Source: Vibrio kanaloae (GTDB lineage: Bacteria > Pseudomonadota > Gammaproteobacteria > Enterobacterales > Vibrionaceae). From it: a DNA stretch of 64,000 nt. The notes beneath the pieces were generated by a model that saw only the letters and a program-made list of their open reading frames with translations, had not been told where the DNA came from and searched no databases. Position 1 is the first letter of the stretch. Every line of letters begins with the position of its first letter. Both the position numbers and the translations under genes were made by a program. The stretch spans positions 248,001 through 312,000 of the forward strand of contig NZ_AP025498.1 of assembly GCF_024347535.1 (NCBI RefSeq). Direction: 5' to 3'. Of the stretch, positions 9,127 through 18,462 are shown one piece after another.

Positions 9127-10863
9127 TTAATCATCAAACATCATGTTGATAGCCGCGCCTAACAGAATCAACCCAACAATTGGTCCCATGACTGCCAATG
9201 GCGCGCGTTCAATGTAGGGCAAGTTTTCTGCAATCATCAAACCCCATTCCGGTGCAGGCGGTTTCGCACCTAAACCGATGAAGCTTAGCGAGGTCAGGCT
9301 CAATGTGATTACTGGCAGCCTCAACATCGCGTGTCTCAGCAAAGGTGGCAATACATAAGGAAGCAAGTAGAAACGGAATATTCGAAGCTTGCTGGTACCC
9401 CACAATGGCGCGAGATGCGTATAAGGTTGAGCCTTTGCTTCCACGATTAAGCTTGAGCAGTGCGCCGCTAATGGCGCCCAAGATACCAATACAATCGCGA
9501 TTAATGCACTGCTCGGATTCATCCCCGTTAAGCCCGCAACCAACAGGCCTGCAATAATGTAAGGAATGCCCTTAGTGATCTCGATAAGGCCTTGGCTAAA
9601 GCGGGTGTTGAAACCCATGATGATGCCTGTCACCAAACTCAAGAACGTTGCTAAAATACCGGCTTGGAAGGTCGCAACCATACCAGAACCAATTCTCGCC
9701 AGTAGGTCTCGGCCAATGCCATCCGCTCCCAAAGGTGCTTGCCAACTCGGCGATGCTAAGCGTGCAAACTGACTGGTGTATGGGTCTCGAAATGCAGCCC
9801 AAACTACGATAGCAATTAGGAATGAGAAAATCGTAAAAGCAGTGACACGTTTAGCTCGGCTCTGGGTAAAACGAAACGAAGAGTGGCTACTGATGAGCTT
9901 CCCGCTTTTCAGGCTATGACCCAGAATCAATTGTTGAACAAACAAGCTCATGCTGCTCACGGCAATCGAAAACAGCAGCAATACTAATAAGCCGCCTTGC
10001 AACATTGGTAAATCTTGCGCCTTAGCAGCACCAAGAATCATGCGTCCGATACCCGGAATCGAGAAGATAAGCTCAACCGCGACCGCACCGCCCGTTAAGC
10101 CAATAACGATCATTGCAATTTGTGGGATCAGGCTGCTTAGCGCTCTTTTCATCGCAAAGCGAATAATTTGGTTGGAGTGAACGTTGGCACTGAGCCAAGT
10201 GATCACCCAAGGTTCATTTAAAACGCGTTGTAAACTGTCTCTGAGTAGGCGGCTAAATAGGCCACTAGCAGGCAGTGCGAGCGCTAAACTCGGTAGCCAG
10301 ATATCTTGCCAGCCTTGCCAACCATACGGTGGCAACCAACCCAACCAGATTGAGAACACCAGTATTAATACCGAGGCCGCCACGTACTCTGGCAAGGATA
10401 TTAATACGGTGCTTAAACTGCTGTAACTCTGCCCCAGTTTGCCCTTCTTCCAACTGCGTAAGGTAGCAAGTAAGCCTGCACCACACAGTACGAAAGTCAT
10501 CACAAGTGCGCTCGACATCAGAAACAGAGACGTCGACGCTGTCTTTTGAATACCTAATGCAACTGAGGAACCATCAATCCATGATTTACCTAGATCACCT
10601 GAAAAAGCACTTCCGACCCAGTCGATTAGGCGCTCAATGGCTGAACGGTCAAGCTGAAGATCAGCACGTACCGCCGCTAAAGCTTCAGGCGTAAGCAGGT
10701 GTTGTTGCCCCGCTCTAGCCCTCAGAATAGATTGGCTTGGGTCGATGCCTGCAATGTCAGGCATCAAGCCAACAAGAATCACCACCACAATCAGTGAGGC
10801 GATTCTTGATATCCAAGGCGTCAAGATAAATAGAGTTCGACGCAGAGTCTCAGCAGATAACAT
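9127..10863 (-). CDS. Fused peptide/nickel-type ABC importer permease (DppB-DppC fusion)
   Basis: A 578-aa protein, about twice the usual permease length. The N-terminal half (1-about 310) resembles DppB: LRADLQLDRS-like region, LPEYVAASVLILVFS, and an SIPGIG loop after the EAA-like segment. The C-terminal half (about 335-578) resembles DppC: LGADGIGRDLLARIGSG, then an EAA loop EAKAQPYTHLAPLWGTS, then SFIGLGAKPPAPEWGLMI. One chain thus supplies both transmembrane halves for substrate passage across the inner membrane. The start lies 4 bp after the substrate-binding protein stop, so translation is coupled. It is the last gene of the operon. No frameshift is needed, so the fusion looks genuine. 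Confidence 0.88.
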   Translation of the reverse strand: MLSAETLRRTLFILTPWISRIASLIVVVILVGLMPDIAGIDPSQSILRARAGQQHLLTPEALAAVRADLQLDRSAIERLIDWVGSAFSGDLGKSWIDGSSVALGIQKTASTSLFLMSSALVMTFVLCGAGLLATLRSWKKGKLGQSYSSLSTVLISLPEYVAASVLILVFSIWLGWLPPYGWQGWQDIWLPSLALALPASGLFSRLLRDSLQRVLNEPWVITWLSANVHSNQIIRFAMKRALSSLIPQIAMIVIGLTGGAVAVELIFSIPGIGRMILGAAKAQDLPMLQGGLLVLLLFSIAVSSMSLFVQQLILGHSLKSGKLISSHSSFRFTQSRAKRVTAFTIFSFLIAIVVWAAFRDPYTSQFARLASPSWQAPLGADGIGRDLLARIGSGMVATFQAGILATFLSLVTGIIMGFNTRFSQGLIEITKGIPYIIAGLLVAGLTGMNPSSALIAIVLVSWAPLAAHCSSLIVEAKAQPYTHLAPLWGTSKLRIFRFYLLPYVLPPLLRHAMLRLPVITLSLTSLSFIGLGAKPPAPEWGLMIAENLPYIERAPLAVMGPIVGLILLGAAINMMFDD

Positions 10864-10867
10864 TTAT

Positions 10868-12379
10868 TTAGTTAGCCTGTGTTGCCGGGTTAACTTGTGT
10901 CGTTTGATCAACCAAGCGACGCTCACTTGGGTCACGAACCACATTGCTCACGCGCTCGCTTTCACCTTGAATCACACGTTCGTGAAGCAGTGGAATAGCA
11001 GCGAAGTCGTTAAGGATTTTTTGCTCAGCTTCGATGATCGCTTGCTGACGCAGTGCGCCTAGTGGTTGCAGATCAGCGTGAGTCAGTGCTTGGTCTACTT
11101 CTTGAGAACAGAATTGACCAAGATTGAATGAACCCTTACAGCCAAAGTCACTCATCATGTAAGCCACTGGGTCACCCGAATCTAGAACCGTTGCACGAGA
11201 AAGGATAAACGCATCGAACTTGCCTGAGAGCGCATCATTCTCGATCTGAGCGTATTCACGGATATCCAGCTCAACTTTGAAACCAGCCGCTTCAAGTTGT
11301 TGTTTCAGTAGCGCTGCCACTTCTGGAAGCTCAGCACGGTCGGTAAAGGTACCGATAACAATGCTTTCTCCGTTCGCTTTTAGTGTCTTGTCGACTGCCT
11401 GACCTTCAGGTCGAATTGGTTCAGCCCAAGCAAGTGCAGGACCTAATAGACCTTGTGCGATATCCGCGTGGTTTTCATAAACGGTATTCACGATCTGCTC
11501 ACGGTCTACCGCAGCAGCCGCTACCTTACGCAAGTTAATATCGCTGAATACGCCTGACTCGTTGTTTAGGTAAAGCGTATTGGTACGAGGCATTGCCACT
11601 TCATAAAGTAGGTTCGGAGCAATGGTCGCGATTTGTGAAACGGGCACTGCTTCAACGATGTCTGCCGTGCCTGTTCTTAGAGCTGCAGCACGAGCAAAAC
11701 CGTTAGGAACGTATTCTGCAATCACAGATTCAACTTGCGCTTTTTCACCCCAGTAGCCATCGAAACGTTTTAGCTTCGCGCTGGTTGTACCGTTAATTTC
11801 AGTCAACTCAAACGGGCCAGTACCTGCACTCATTGGGCTAACGCGGCCATCTTCTTGGTAAGCACTGGCTGCTAGGATCGCTAATTGAGGGCTTGATAAA
11901 CGGCTTGGTAAAAGAGGGTCATCAAAGCTGGTCTTGATCTCTACGCGGTAGTTGTCCATCGCTTTCACTTCTAGATCGACACCATCTAGGATACGTGGCT
12001 TAGGTGCCGCTTCCAGCGCTTTCTGCAGAGAGTTCACAACAGACTCTGCGGTTAATGTAGAGCCATCGTGGAATTTAACACCTTGGCGAATCGTGAACTG
12101 CCAAGTCAGTGGATCAAGATGTTTCCAATCAGTCGCCAACATAGGTTGTGCTTCTGAGGTTGGGCTCAAGTTCACTAACGTTTCAGCCGTGCTCCAACGT
12201 GATAGTTTGAACGCGTCATCAGAAAGTGGTGACAAGCCCGTTCTTGGCGGTTGCATCATCGCAACTCGGATTTCAGATTTGACCGCCGCATCGCTCGACT
12301 CTGGTTGAGAGTCAAAACAGCCCGTCAAAGGCAAGGCCAGCGCTAGAGCGCAAGCCAGTTTGATTGAATTAAAACGCAT
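10868..12379 (-). CDS. ABC importer substrate-binding lipoprotein (SBP family 5)
   Basis: A 503-aa protein with a lipoprotein signal peptide ending LPLTGC (Cys21), so it is probably anchored in the periplasm. It has the family-5 pattern WQFTIRQGVKFHDGSTLTAESV and a length typical of DppA/OppA/NikA proteins. It captures the substrate and delivers it to the fused permease encoded next. The substrate could be a peptide, a metal complex or another small ligand; the sequence does not decide. It lies between the second ATPase gene (46 bp upstream) and the permease gene. Confidence 0.9.
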   Translation of the reverse strand: MRFNSIKLACALALALPLTGCFDSQPESSDAAVKSEIRVAMMQPPRTGLSPLSDDAFKLSRWSTAETLVNLSPTSEAQPMLATDWKHLDPLTWQFTIRQGVKFHDGSTLTAESVVNSLQKALEAAPKPRILDGVDLEVKAMDNYRVEIKTSFDDPLLPSRLSSPQLAILAASAYQEDGRVSPMSAGTGPFELTEINGTTSAKLKRFDGYWGEKAQVESVIAEYVPNGFARAAALRTGTADIVEAVPVSQIATIAPNLLYEVAMPRTNTLYLNNESGVFSDINLRKVAAAAVDREQIVNTVYENHADIAQGLLGPALAWAEPIRPEGQAVDKTLKANGESIVIGTFTDRAELPEVAALLKQQLEAAGFKVELDIREYAQIENDALSGKFDAFILSRATVLDSGDPVAYMMSDFGCKGSFNLGQFCSQEVDQALTHADLQPLGALRQQAIIEAEQKILNDFAAIPLLHERVIQGESERVSNVVRDPSERRLVDQTTQVNPATQAN

Positions 12380-12425
12380 AGTTATTTTTCTCTGTAAGCT
12401 GTGTTTCGTAATAAATAAGGTTGTG

Positions 12426-13277
12426 TTAACAAGTAGATTTCGACAGTGGCTGAGATTCGATCAACAACTGAGTCGCAGGATGAGCAGGTGTACCCATCAC
12501 TTGTTCGGTCGGTCCAAACTCCACCATTTCGCCATGGTCAAGAACCAGAACTTCTTCACAAAACGCTTTTGCTGCGCCTAGGTCGTGTGTCACCAAAATA
12601 AGGCGCATATCACGCTTCTTTTTCAATGAATTAATCAAGTCCAACAACCTTTGGCGATTCACCGGGTCAAGGCTGGCAGTAGGTTCATCGGCCACCAGCA
12701 CTGCGGGTCTAACGACAAGAGCCCGAGCAATAGCCACGCGTTGAGCTTGACCTGTAGAAAGCTGATTAGGTTTTAGTAAGAGCAAACTGGCAGGTAAGCC
12801 AACGTCCAACAGCGTCTCTTCAATGATGCTTTCCTGATTGCCAGAAACATCTAGGTTACCTAGCGGCTCAGCTAAGATCTGTCGAACGGTGTAGTAAGGA
12901 TTGAGGCTGGTGTGCGGCTCTTGTGGCACCAATTGGATCAAGCGACACACCGTAGCTTGCGCTTTGCTATTACGAATAGGCAGCGAATGACCAAACAAGC
13001 TGATGCTACCGAGAGTCGGCGCTTTCAAACCAAACAGCAGTTCAATCAGCGTAGATTTACCGGCACCAGATCGCCCAACAATGGCCAGGCTTTTATCTTC
13101 AACATTGAGGTCGATATTCTGTAGCGCTTTGAACGCTTTACCACCCAACCAACTTGGTACGGAGTAGTAGTGAACACTCACATTGTCGAACTTAATCTCT
13201 ATCGGTGTTTGTGTTTCTGAATCAGTCACTGGCATTAATGGTGAGACTTCTGAATTTAGTGATAAGGTCAAGCTCAT
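12426..13277 (-). CDS. ABC importer ATPase 2 (DppF-like)
   Basis: A 283-aa ATPase. The Walker A GRSGAGKS is at 68-75, the Q-loop is in LVPQEPHTSLNP (DppF/OppF style), the signature is LSTGQAQRV, and the Walker B is VLVADEPTASLDP. The signature has Thr where LSGGQ has the first Gly. An extra N-terminal stretch of about 25 residues precedes the domain. It hydrolyses ATP in the cytoplasm to drive the fused permease, probably as a heterodimer with the ATPase encoded immediately upstream, with which it overlaps by 4 bp. Confidence 0.9.
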   Translation of the reverse strand: MSLTLSLNSEVSPLMPVTDSETQTPIEIKFDNVSVHYYSVPSWLGGKAFKALQNIDLNVEDKSLAIVGRSGAGKSTLIELLFGLKAPTLGSISLFGHSLPIRNSKAQATVCRLIQLVPQEPHTSLNPYYTVRQILAEPLGNLDVSGNQESIIEETLLDVGLPASLLLLKPNQLSTGQAQRVAIARALVVRPAVLVADEPTASLDPVNRQRLLDLINSLKKKRDMRLILVTHDLGAAKAFCEEVLVLDHGEMVEFGPTEQVMGTPAHPATQLLIESQPLSKSTC

Positions 13278-14044
13278 TCGATTAGGTCTCTCAATGAACA
13301 GCAGAAAGCATGAGAGCTTGATTCAAGCGCGTGTTTCGGTGCACCATAAGCCACCACACCGCCATCATCGATCACCAATAACTTGTCACACGCTAAGGCG
13401 CTGTGCAGGTCATGGGTAATCAATAAGCCACCGATTTGTCGCTGCTTAACATTGTCGCGAATCAGCTTGAGTATCTCTTGCTCTGTCACCGGATCTAACG
13501 CGCTAGTCGGTTCATCTGCAATGATGATATCGGCATTACTCAACAAGCCAATCGCAATACACACTCGTTGACGTTGTCCTCCAGAGATTTGGCTCGGATA
13601 CAACGGCAAGATGGTTTCTGGATTTGGGAACCCTAACTGTACCAACAGTTCGGTGAGCTTAGTTTTGTCTTTTGATTTAAGCTTGGTGCGAGTCCCCGTC
13701 AAGGCAAGGCAGAGTTGGCCTTCAATGGAAACCAGAGGGTTTAACGCTTGAAGCGCATCTTGGAAGATAACTGCGGGGCGCTGTGCTGCAGTTCTTTGCA
13801 ACATCGGCAAACCACACACAGCTTCACCAGATAGAGAAATATGACCTTCAGCCTCAACCGTCTCTGGCATAAAACCCGCGATCGCGCGTGAAAGCATCGA
13901 CTTACCAATCCCTGAAGGGCCCATGATCGCCAACAATTCTCCTCGATACACATCGAAATGAATATCTTGAAAAAGTGTTTTCGAAGAGGTTTTGATCGTT
14001 AATCGGTCAACAGACAAAAGTGGTGCTTTCACGCAGATACTCAA
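13274..14044 (-). CDS. ABC importer ATPase 1 (DppD-like)
   Basis: A 256-aa ATPase and the first gene of the importer operon. Walker A is GPSGIGKS (42-49), the Q-loop is VIFQDALQALNPLVS, the signature is ISGGQRQRV, and Walker B is IIIADEPTSALDP. It partners the DppF-like ATPase downstream (4-bp overlap of the reading frames). The chain lacks the C-terminal oligopeptide-transporter extension found in many DppD/OppD proteins, which makes it shorter (256 versus about 320 aa). The promoter presumably lies in the 200-bp gap up to the MATE gene. Confidence 0.9.
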   Translation of the reverse strand: MSICVKAPLLSVDRLTIKTSSKTLFQDIHFDVYRGELLAIMGPSGIGKSMLSRAIAGFMPETVEAEGHISLSGEAVCGLPMLQRTAAQRPAVIFQDALQALNPLVSIEGQLCLALTGTRTKLKSKDKTKLTELLVQLGFPNPETILPLYPSQISGGQRQRVCIAIGLLSNADIIIADEPTSALDPVTEQEILKLIRDNVKQRQIGGLLITHDLHSALACDKLLVIDDGGVVAYGAPKHALESSSHAFCCSLRDLIE

Positions 14045-14244
14045 AAATAGATGTTATAACATAACAACTTTATCATTTGGCTGAGGTGATGAAAAGCGAA
14101 CATTGAACTAGATCGCATTTTTTGCTGTTTTATTGACCGGCTCTAATCAGTCATTAGATAGAAAAAATGCGCTCACTAAATTTATTGAGCATAAATAGTA
14201 AAGCGCTTTCATAAAGTCTTAGAAGTGGCGATGGTCGTTCTGAA

Positions 14245-15579
14245 TTAATGACACGCTGCTGACGCATCTTCTACTGGGTAACACTTTTGTTTAACTTGTG
14301 AGATGAACGGATACAGGAATGCGATACGCCCAAGATAGAACAGAGTAAACGCTAGCCACAACCCATGATTGCCCCACGCTCCGACCGCAAACGCTTGAAC
14401 AGCCAAGAACACCAATAAAGTAGCGATACTAGAATCTCGAACCGGACGCGTGGTTCCTGTTCCAGTAAAGATGCCGTAAACCGTTAAACCAAAGCCTGCC
14501 ACCAGCGGGAATACAATCAGCCACGGAGCCATCTCTTGATACAAGGCAACCAGCGCTGGAATATCGGTAAACAAGAAAACAATCATGTCTTTAAACATCA
14601 AGGTCAACAACGTTAACGCAGCAATGAAACCTGCCGTCCATTGAAAATTGAGCCTTAACACACGATCAAGCATTGAAGGTTTTTTCTGGCCGACAGCTTT
14701 GCCCGCGAACACACTTGATGCGTTAGCAATGCCATCAAACATGTAACTGACAATAAAGGTCACTTGCATCAAGATTGCGTTAGCAGCCAGAACATCAGTC
14801 CCCAGCTTTGAGCCTGTACGGGCCATCATGTTGAAGAACACTAAGATACAGATCGTGCGTAACAGCAGGTCAGTATTCGATGAGATGATTGTCGACAGGT
14901 CTCTCTTGGTCATCTTCGAGCCTTGCATGAACTCAGAGACCGAGATATTGCTGGTCTTCATTACCAGCGTCATACCAATCGCAAAGGTGGTGATTTGTGC
15001 AATCAAACTTGCGTATGCCACACCGGCGACACCCAAGTCGAAATAAAGCACGAATACCGCATCTAAAACAATGTTCAACACGTTACCAAACACTTGTGTG
15101 TAAAGGACTTCTTTGGCTTTCGCCTGCCCCATTAACCAACCAATAATGGTGTAGTTAAGCAACACGAAAGGCGCACCATAAATCAAAATACTGAAGTAGA
15201 TATGCGCGTGCTCGGCCACATTGGCTTCAGGCTCGATCACCCACATTGCACCTTGCCAGATGAGTGGTTGTATCAAGATAAAGATCAAACCCACTAAACC
15301 AGACAGCACAAACGGACGCATCAAGCTACCCGCCAAATCAGAGCGGTTTCCCTTACCCAATGCCATCGCGCTTTGCCCCGTGGTAGTGACACGGAAAAAA
15401 CCAAACAACCAATACATGGTGTTCATAATAATGGTGCCAATCGCCACACCACCAATCAGTTCAGCGATGCCAAGCTGTCCGATCACAGCGGTATCCACCG
15501 CACCTAACAGAGGTTGTGTCACCGTTGAGATGATGAAAGGGAAAGCGATTTTCAGATAATCTTTGTGGGTAATGGTCAT
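14245..15579 (-). CDS. MATE-family efflux transporter (DinF-like)
   Basis: A 444-aa protein with about 12 membrane segments and the MATE/DinF pattern (IAFPFIISTVTQPLLGAVDT at the N-terminus, then DVLAANAILMQVTFIVSYM in the second half). Family members export organic cations or drugs in exchange for Na+ or H+. It lies 184 bp downstream of the AraC/GyrI regulator on the same strand, and GyrI-like domains often bind drugs. A drug-responsive regulator-pump pair is therefore plausible but unproven. Confidence 0.88.
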   Translation of the reverse strand: MTITHKDYLKIAFPFIISTVTQPLLGAVDTAVIGQLGIAELIGGVAIGTIIMNTMYWLFGFFRVTTTGQSAMALGKGNRSDLAGSLMRPFVLSGLVGLIFILIQPLIWQGAMWVIEPEANVAEHAHIYFSILIYGAPFVLLNYTIIGWLMGQAKAKEVLYTQVFGNVLNIVLDAVFVLYFDLGVAGVAYASLIAQITTFAIGMTLVMKTSNISVSEFMQGSKMTKRDLSTIISSNTDLLLRTICILVFFNMMARTGSKLGTDVLAANAILMQVTFIVSYMFDGIANASSVFAGKAVGQKKPSMLDRVLRLNFQWTAGFIAALTLLTLMFKDMIVFLFTDIPALVALYQEMAPWLIVFPLVAGFGLTVYGIFTGTGTTRPVRDSSIATLLVFLAVQAFAVGAWGNHGLWLAFTLFYLGRIAFLYPFISQVKQKCYPVEDASAACH

Positions 15580-15763
15580 ATTCTATCGAGTGATATTAAG
15601 AACTATTTGCAATTAGAGCGAAATGCTATCGTTTAATCCGTACGTTGTGATCATCTACTGGAGTAAATTATCAACAAAGCCCTCTCTCTTGATTCAAGAA
15701 AACACCACAATCATCGATTAATTGAGTTTGCGCTAACAAGAAAAATGAGTGGCTTTTAATCGG

Positions 15764-16633
15764 TTAGTAAAAACCCACGGGAAGGTAAAAATCGAGTTCA
15801 AACACTTCATCACTGTTAAGAAAGTGATTCTGATGATAATGCACATAAGCCGGAGTAGAACGTTGCTTGAAGCCAGACGTAGGTAGCCACTTTTCTAATA
15901 CCATACTGATCTGTGGTAGCAACTCACCATAGCGACCATTAAGTCGAAACACGGCATGTAAACCGCCCGGAATCACCATCTGATTAACCACGCTGCGGTA
16001 CTTAATCGGTTCATTAATCGCGATACACGCCACATAGCGACACTGATCCATCTCAACCCAAGCAGGGTTTGAGTGATGCAAACCAAACTGGCTCGAAAAG
16101 TCGCGTTGTTCAGAGCTAGCCCACGCTTTCAATATCAACCATGCGTTGCGAATGGAGCGGTTATAACCCGTATGTCGAACATAAGCCGCCATGCGCTCCG
16201 GTGTTTCAACTATCTTAGGTTCAGGTAGCGCTCGCTGCGCCACGTTCAAATAACCCGCTGCCACTTCGGGATCTTTCAAATAGGGTTTTTCTGCTATCTG
16301 TAAGTCGTGTTTACGCCACTCACCCGGTGACATGTTAAAGGTCGCTTTGAATGCTCGGCTAAATGAAGACACCGAACTAAAGCCACACTTACTGGCAATT
16401 TCCACCACAGACGACGTGGTATCGAACATCAATTGGTTGGCCGCATATTCCATTCGAGTGCGTCGAATGTATTGGTGCAACGACTCCCCTACCACACTTT
16501 TGAAGGTACGATGAAAGTGTTGTTCTGAATAAGCGGCAATCTCAGAGAGCGCTTTGGCCGACAAAGGCTGACTGATGTCTTGGTGAATATAGAACAGAAC
16601 ATCATTGATTCTAGATATGTGTTGTCGCGACAT
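15764..16633 (-). CDS. AraC-family regulator with C-terminal GyrI-like ligand domain
   Basis: A 289-aa protein. Residues 8-110 form the two-HTH AraC DNA-binding domain (LSEIAAYSEQHFHRTFK and EIASKCGFSSVSSFSRAFK), followed by FNMSPGEWRK. Residues about 130-289 form a GyrI/SbmC-like small-molecule domain (VETPERMAAYVRHTGYN). The HTH-first order is that of Rob/SoxS-like regulators with an effector domain. It is divergent from the aminotransferase gene (115 bp between starts) and upstream of the MATE pump; either could be a target. Confidence 0.9.
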   Translation of the reverse strand: MSRQHISRINDVLFYIHQDISQPLSAKALSEIAAYSEQHFHRTFKSVVGESLHQYIRRTRMEYAANQLMFDTTSSVVEIASKCGFSSVSSFSRAFKATFNMSPGEWRKHDLQIAEKPYLKDPEVAAGYLNVAQRALPEPKIVETPERMAAYVRHTGYNRSIRNAWLILKAWASSEQRDFSSQFGLHHSNPAWVEMDQCRYVACIAINEPIKYRSVVNQMVIPGGLHAVFRLNGRYGELLPQISMVLEKWLPTSGFKQRSTPAYVHYHQNHFLNSDEVFELDFYLPVGFY

Positions 16634-16748
16634 CGTTTAAATAGCATAAATGGACATGTTTATGAGCATAAACGGACACACTTGTTTTTACAATTGCCGT
16701 GTAATATCAAGCGATAGAATAAAAACGAAAAACGACGAGACACAACAT

Positions 16749-17897
16749 ATGGAAATCGCACAGTCATTACAACAAATTCAATCTTCATACATTCGAGAGA
16801 TCCTCGCAGCCGCAAGTGATCCAAATGTCATCTCATTGGCCGGGGGTTTACCGGACGAGAAGACATTCCCTATCGATTTAATGAAGCCAACGCTAGAAAA
16901 CCTAGCGAACATGCCTGAAGTTTTCCAATACGGTTCTACTGCCGGTTACGGCCCGTTGCTTGATCACCTTACGCAAAGCTACCAATTGCCAGAAACTCAC
17001 ACAGCAATGATCTGTACCGGTTCTCAGCAAGGTCTCGACTTAATTGCACGAGCGTATGTCGATCCAGGTGATGTGGTTGTGATGGAAGCGCCGAGCTACT
17101 TAGGTGCGATGCAGGTGTTTGGCCTAGTTCAAGCAAACATTGCGACCGTGTCTCAAACAGAATTTGGCCCGAATCTAGATGAACTGGAAACGTGCTTTGC
17201 CCAGCAATCACCGAAGATGTTCTATGCCGTACCTGATTTCCACAACCCAACAGGTGTGTGCTGGGCAACAGAAACTCGTCAAAAAGTGGCTGAGCTGTGT
17301 ATCAAATACAACGTGGCATTCATTGAAGATGCACCATACCGTGAGCTACGTTTCACAGGTACAGAACTGCCGTTGGTTTCTTCGTTCTGCCCTGATAACT
17401 CTATCGTTCTTCGTTCATTCTCTAAGATTGCATCGCCAGGTTTACGTATTGGCGCAGTAACAGGAAAACGCAGCTACCTTGAGCCACTGATCAAAGTGAA
17501 ACAAGGCGCTGACTTGCACTCTAGTGTACCTATGCAAGCACTGCTTGTTGGTCTTCTAAAACATGAAGACTTTGGCGTGCATATGGAAAACATTCGCACC
17601 CTGTACAAGTCTCGTTATGAAGTGCTGTTCTCAGAGCTAGAAAAACAACTGCCTGCAGATTGCGTGTTAAAAGCCGTAGATGGCGGGATGTTCATTTGGG
17701 TTGAGCTCCCAGAGTGCGACACTTTTGAACTGGCGAAAACTCTGCTATCAAATGGCGTAGCGGTTGTACCAAGCCCCGTATTCTATCCAAAGGCCGATGA
17801 AGCGAAAGCCGCACTGCGCTTAAACTTCACCAACGCCAACCCAGAAGAATTAACAGAAGCGGTAAAACGCTTAGCTGAAGTACTTAACCAAGCGTAA
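16749..17897 (+). CDS. PLP-dependent aminotransferase, class I/II (LysN / 2-aminoadipate type)
   Basis: A 382-aa protein from ATG 16749 (MEIAQSLQQIQSSYIRE). The frame is open upstream to 16650, but that part does not look coding. The fold-type-I signatures are VISLAGGLPDEKTFP, the PLP-contact region CTGSQQGLDL, NPTGV in DFHNPTGVCW, and the Schiff-base lysine K226 in SFSKIASPGLRIG. Relatives transfer amino groups between 2-aminoadipate, aromatic or branched amino acids and 2-oxoglutarate; the substrate cannot be fixed. No MocR-type HTH is fused to it. Confidence 0.88.
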   Translation: MEIAQSLQQIQSSYIREILAAASDPNVISLAGGLPDEKTFPIDLMKPTLENLANMPEVFQYGSTAGYGPLLDHLTQSYQLPETHTAMICTGSQQGLDLIARAYVDPGDVVVMEAPSYLGAMQVFGLVQANIATVSQTEFGPNLDELETCFAQQSPKMFYAVPDFHNPTGVCWATETRQKVAELCIKYNVAFIEDAPYRELRFTGTELPLVSSFCPDNSIVLRSFSKIASPGLRIGAVTGKRSYLEPLIKVKQGADLHSSVPMQALLVGLLKHEDFGVHMENIRTLYKSRYEVLFSELEKQLPADCVLKAVDGGMFIWVELPECDTFELAKTLLSNGVAVVPSPVFYPKADEAKAALRLNFTNANPEELTEAVKRLAEVLNQA

Positions 17898-17972
17898 TCG
17901 CTGACAGCACGGAGCGCTTTGGTGATTGCCTGATCGGCTTATTACCGAGAAAACCGTCACGCGTCAGCATTA

Positions 17973-18013
17973 AAGGCCAATGCCATTCTCAACAAGAGAG
18001 TCACATTGGCCTT
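17973..18013 (+). terminator. Terminator hairpin after the aminotransferase gene
   Basis: The 10-bp arms AAGGCCAATG (17973-17982) and CATTGGCCTT (18004-18013) are followed by AATTTTA. The loop contains a further CTC/GAG pairing. Confidence 0.7.
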
Positions 18014-18051
18014 AATTTTAGGTCTCCATAAAGCACAGAAAGGACATCAGT

Positions 18052-18387
18052 TTGCCGCATTGTATTATCGAACACTCACCCACTATTGATGGTCAGCAAC
18101 TCAACCAACAAGTGTTTTTCGGCGCAATGGAATCTCAGTTGTTCTCACCAACAGGAGAAGACATCAAAGTACGCAGCCTTGCCTATCAGCATTACCAAAC
18201 CGGTGAAGTAAAAGAAGACTTCGTGCATGTCTCTGTGCGCATTTTGTCAGGGCGTAACGAAAGCGTTAAAGCGATGCTCTCTAAGTCCATTTTGGATCAA
18301 TTACTTACTCTCACACTATCCAATGCTTCGCTGACCGTAGAGATCATTGATATTGAGACAAGCAGCTATTCAAAAGCCTTAGTTTAA
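18052..18387 (+). CDS. Tautomerase-superfamily protein, 5-carboxymethyl-2-hydroxymuconate isomerase-like
   Basis: A 111-aa protein whose start codon is TTG at 18052, preceded by AAAGGA about 9 bp upstream. Translation gives Met-Pro, so removal of Met would expose the N-terminal proline that is the catalytic base in this superfamily (PHCIIEHSPTI). That supports the rare start. The rest resembles CHMI (FGAMESQLFSPTGEDIKVRS, then VHVSVRILSGRNESVKAMLS). CHMI acts in homoprotocatechuate breakdown, but no pathway genes are nearby, so the physiological substrate is unknown. Confidence 0.83.
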   Translation: MPHCIIEHSPTIDGQQLNQQVFFGAMESQLFSPTGEDIKVRSLAYQHYQTGEVKEDFVHVSVRILSGRNESVKAMLSKSILDQLLTLTLSNASLTVEIIDIETSSYSKALV

Positions 18388-18462
18388 AGGCAAATCACAA
18401 GCTTCACCCCCTCACAAATAGGGGATTTTCAAAAAATTCGTTAGACAGTATGGAGCAATGAA

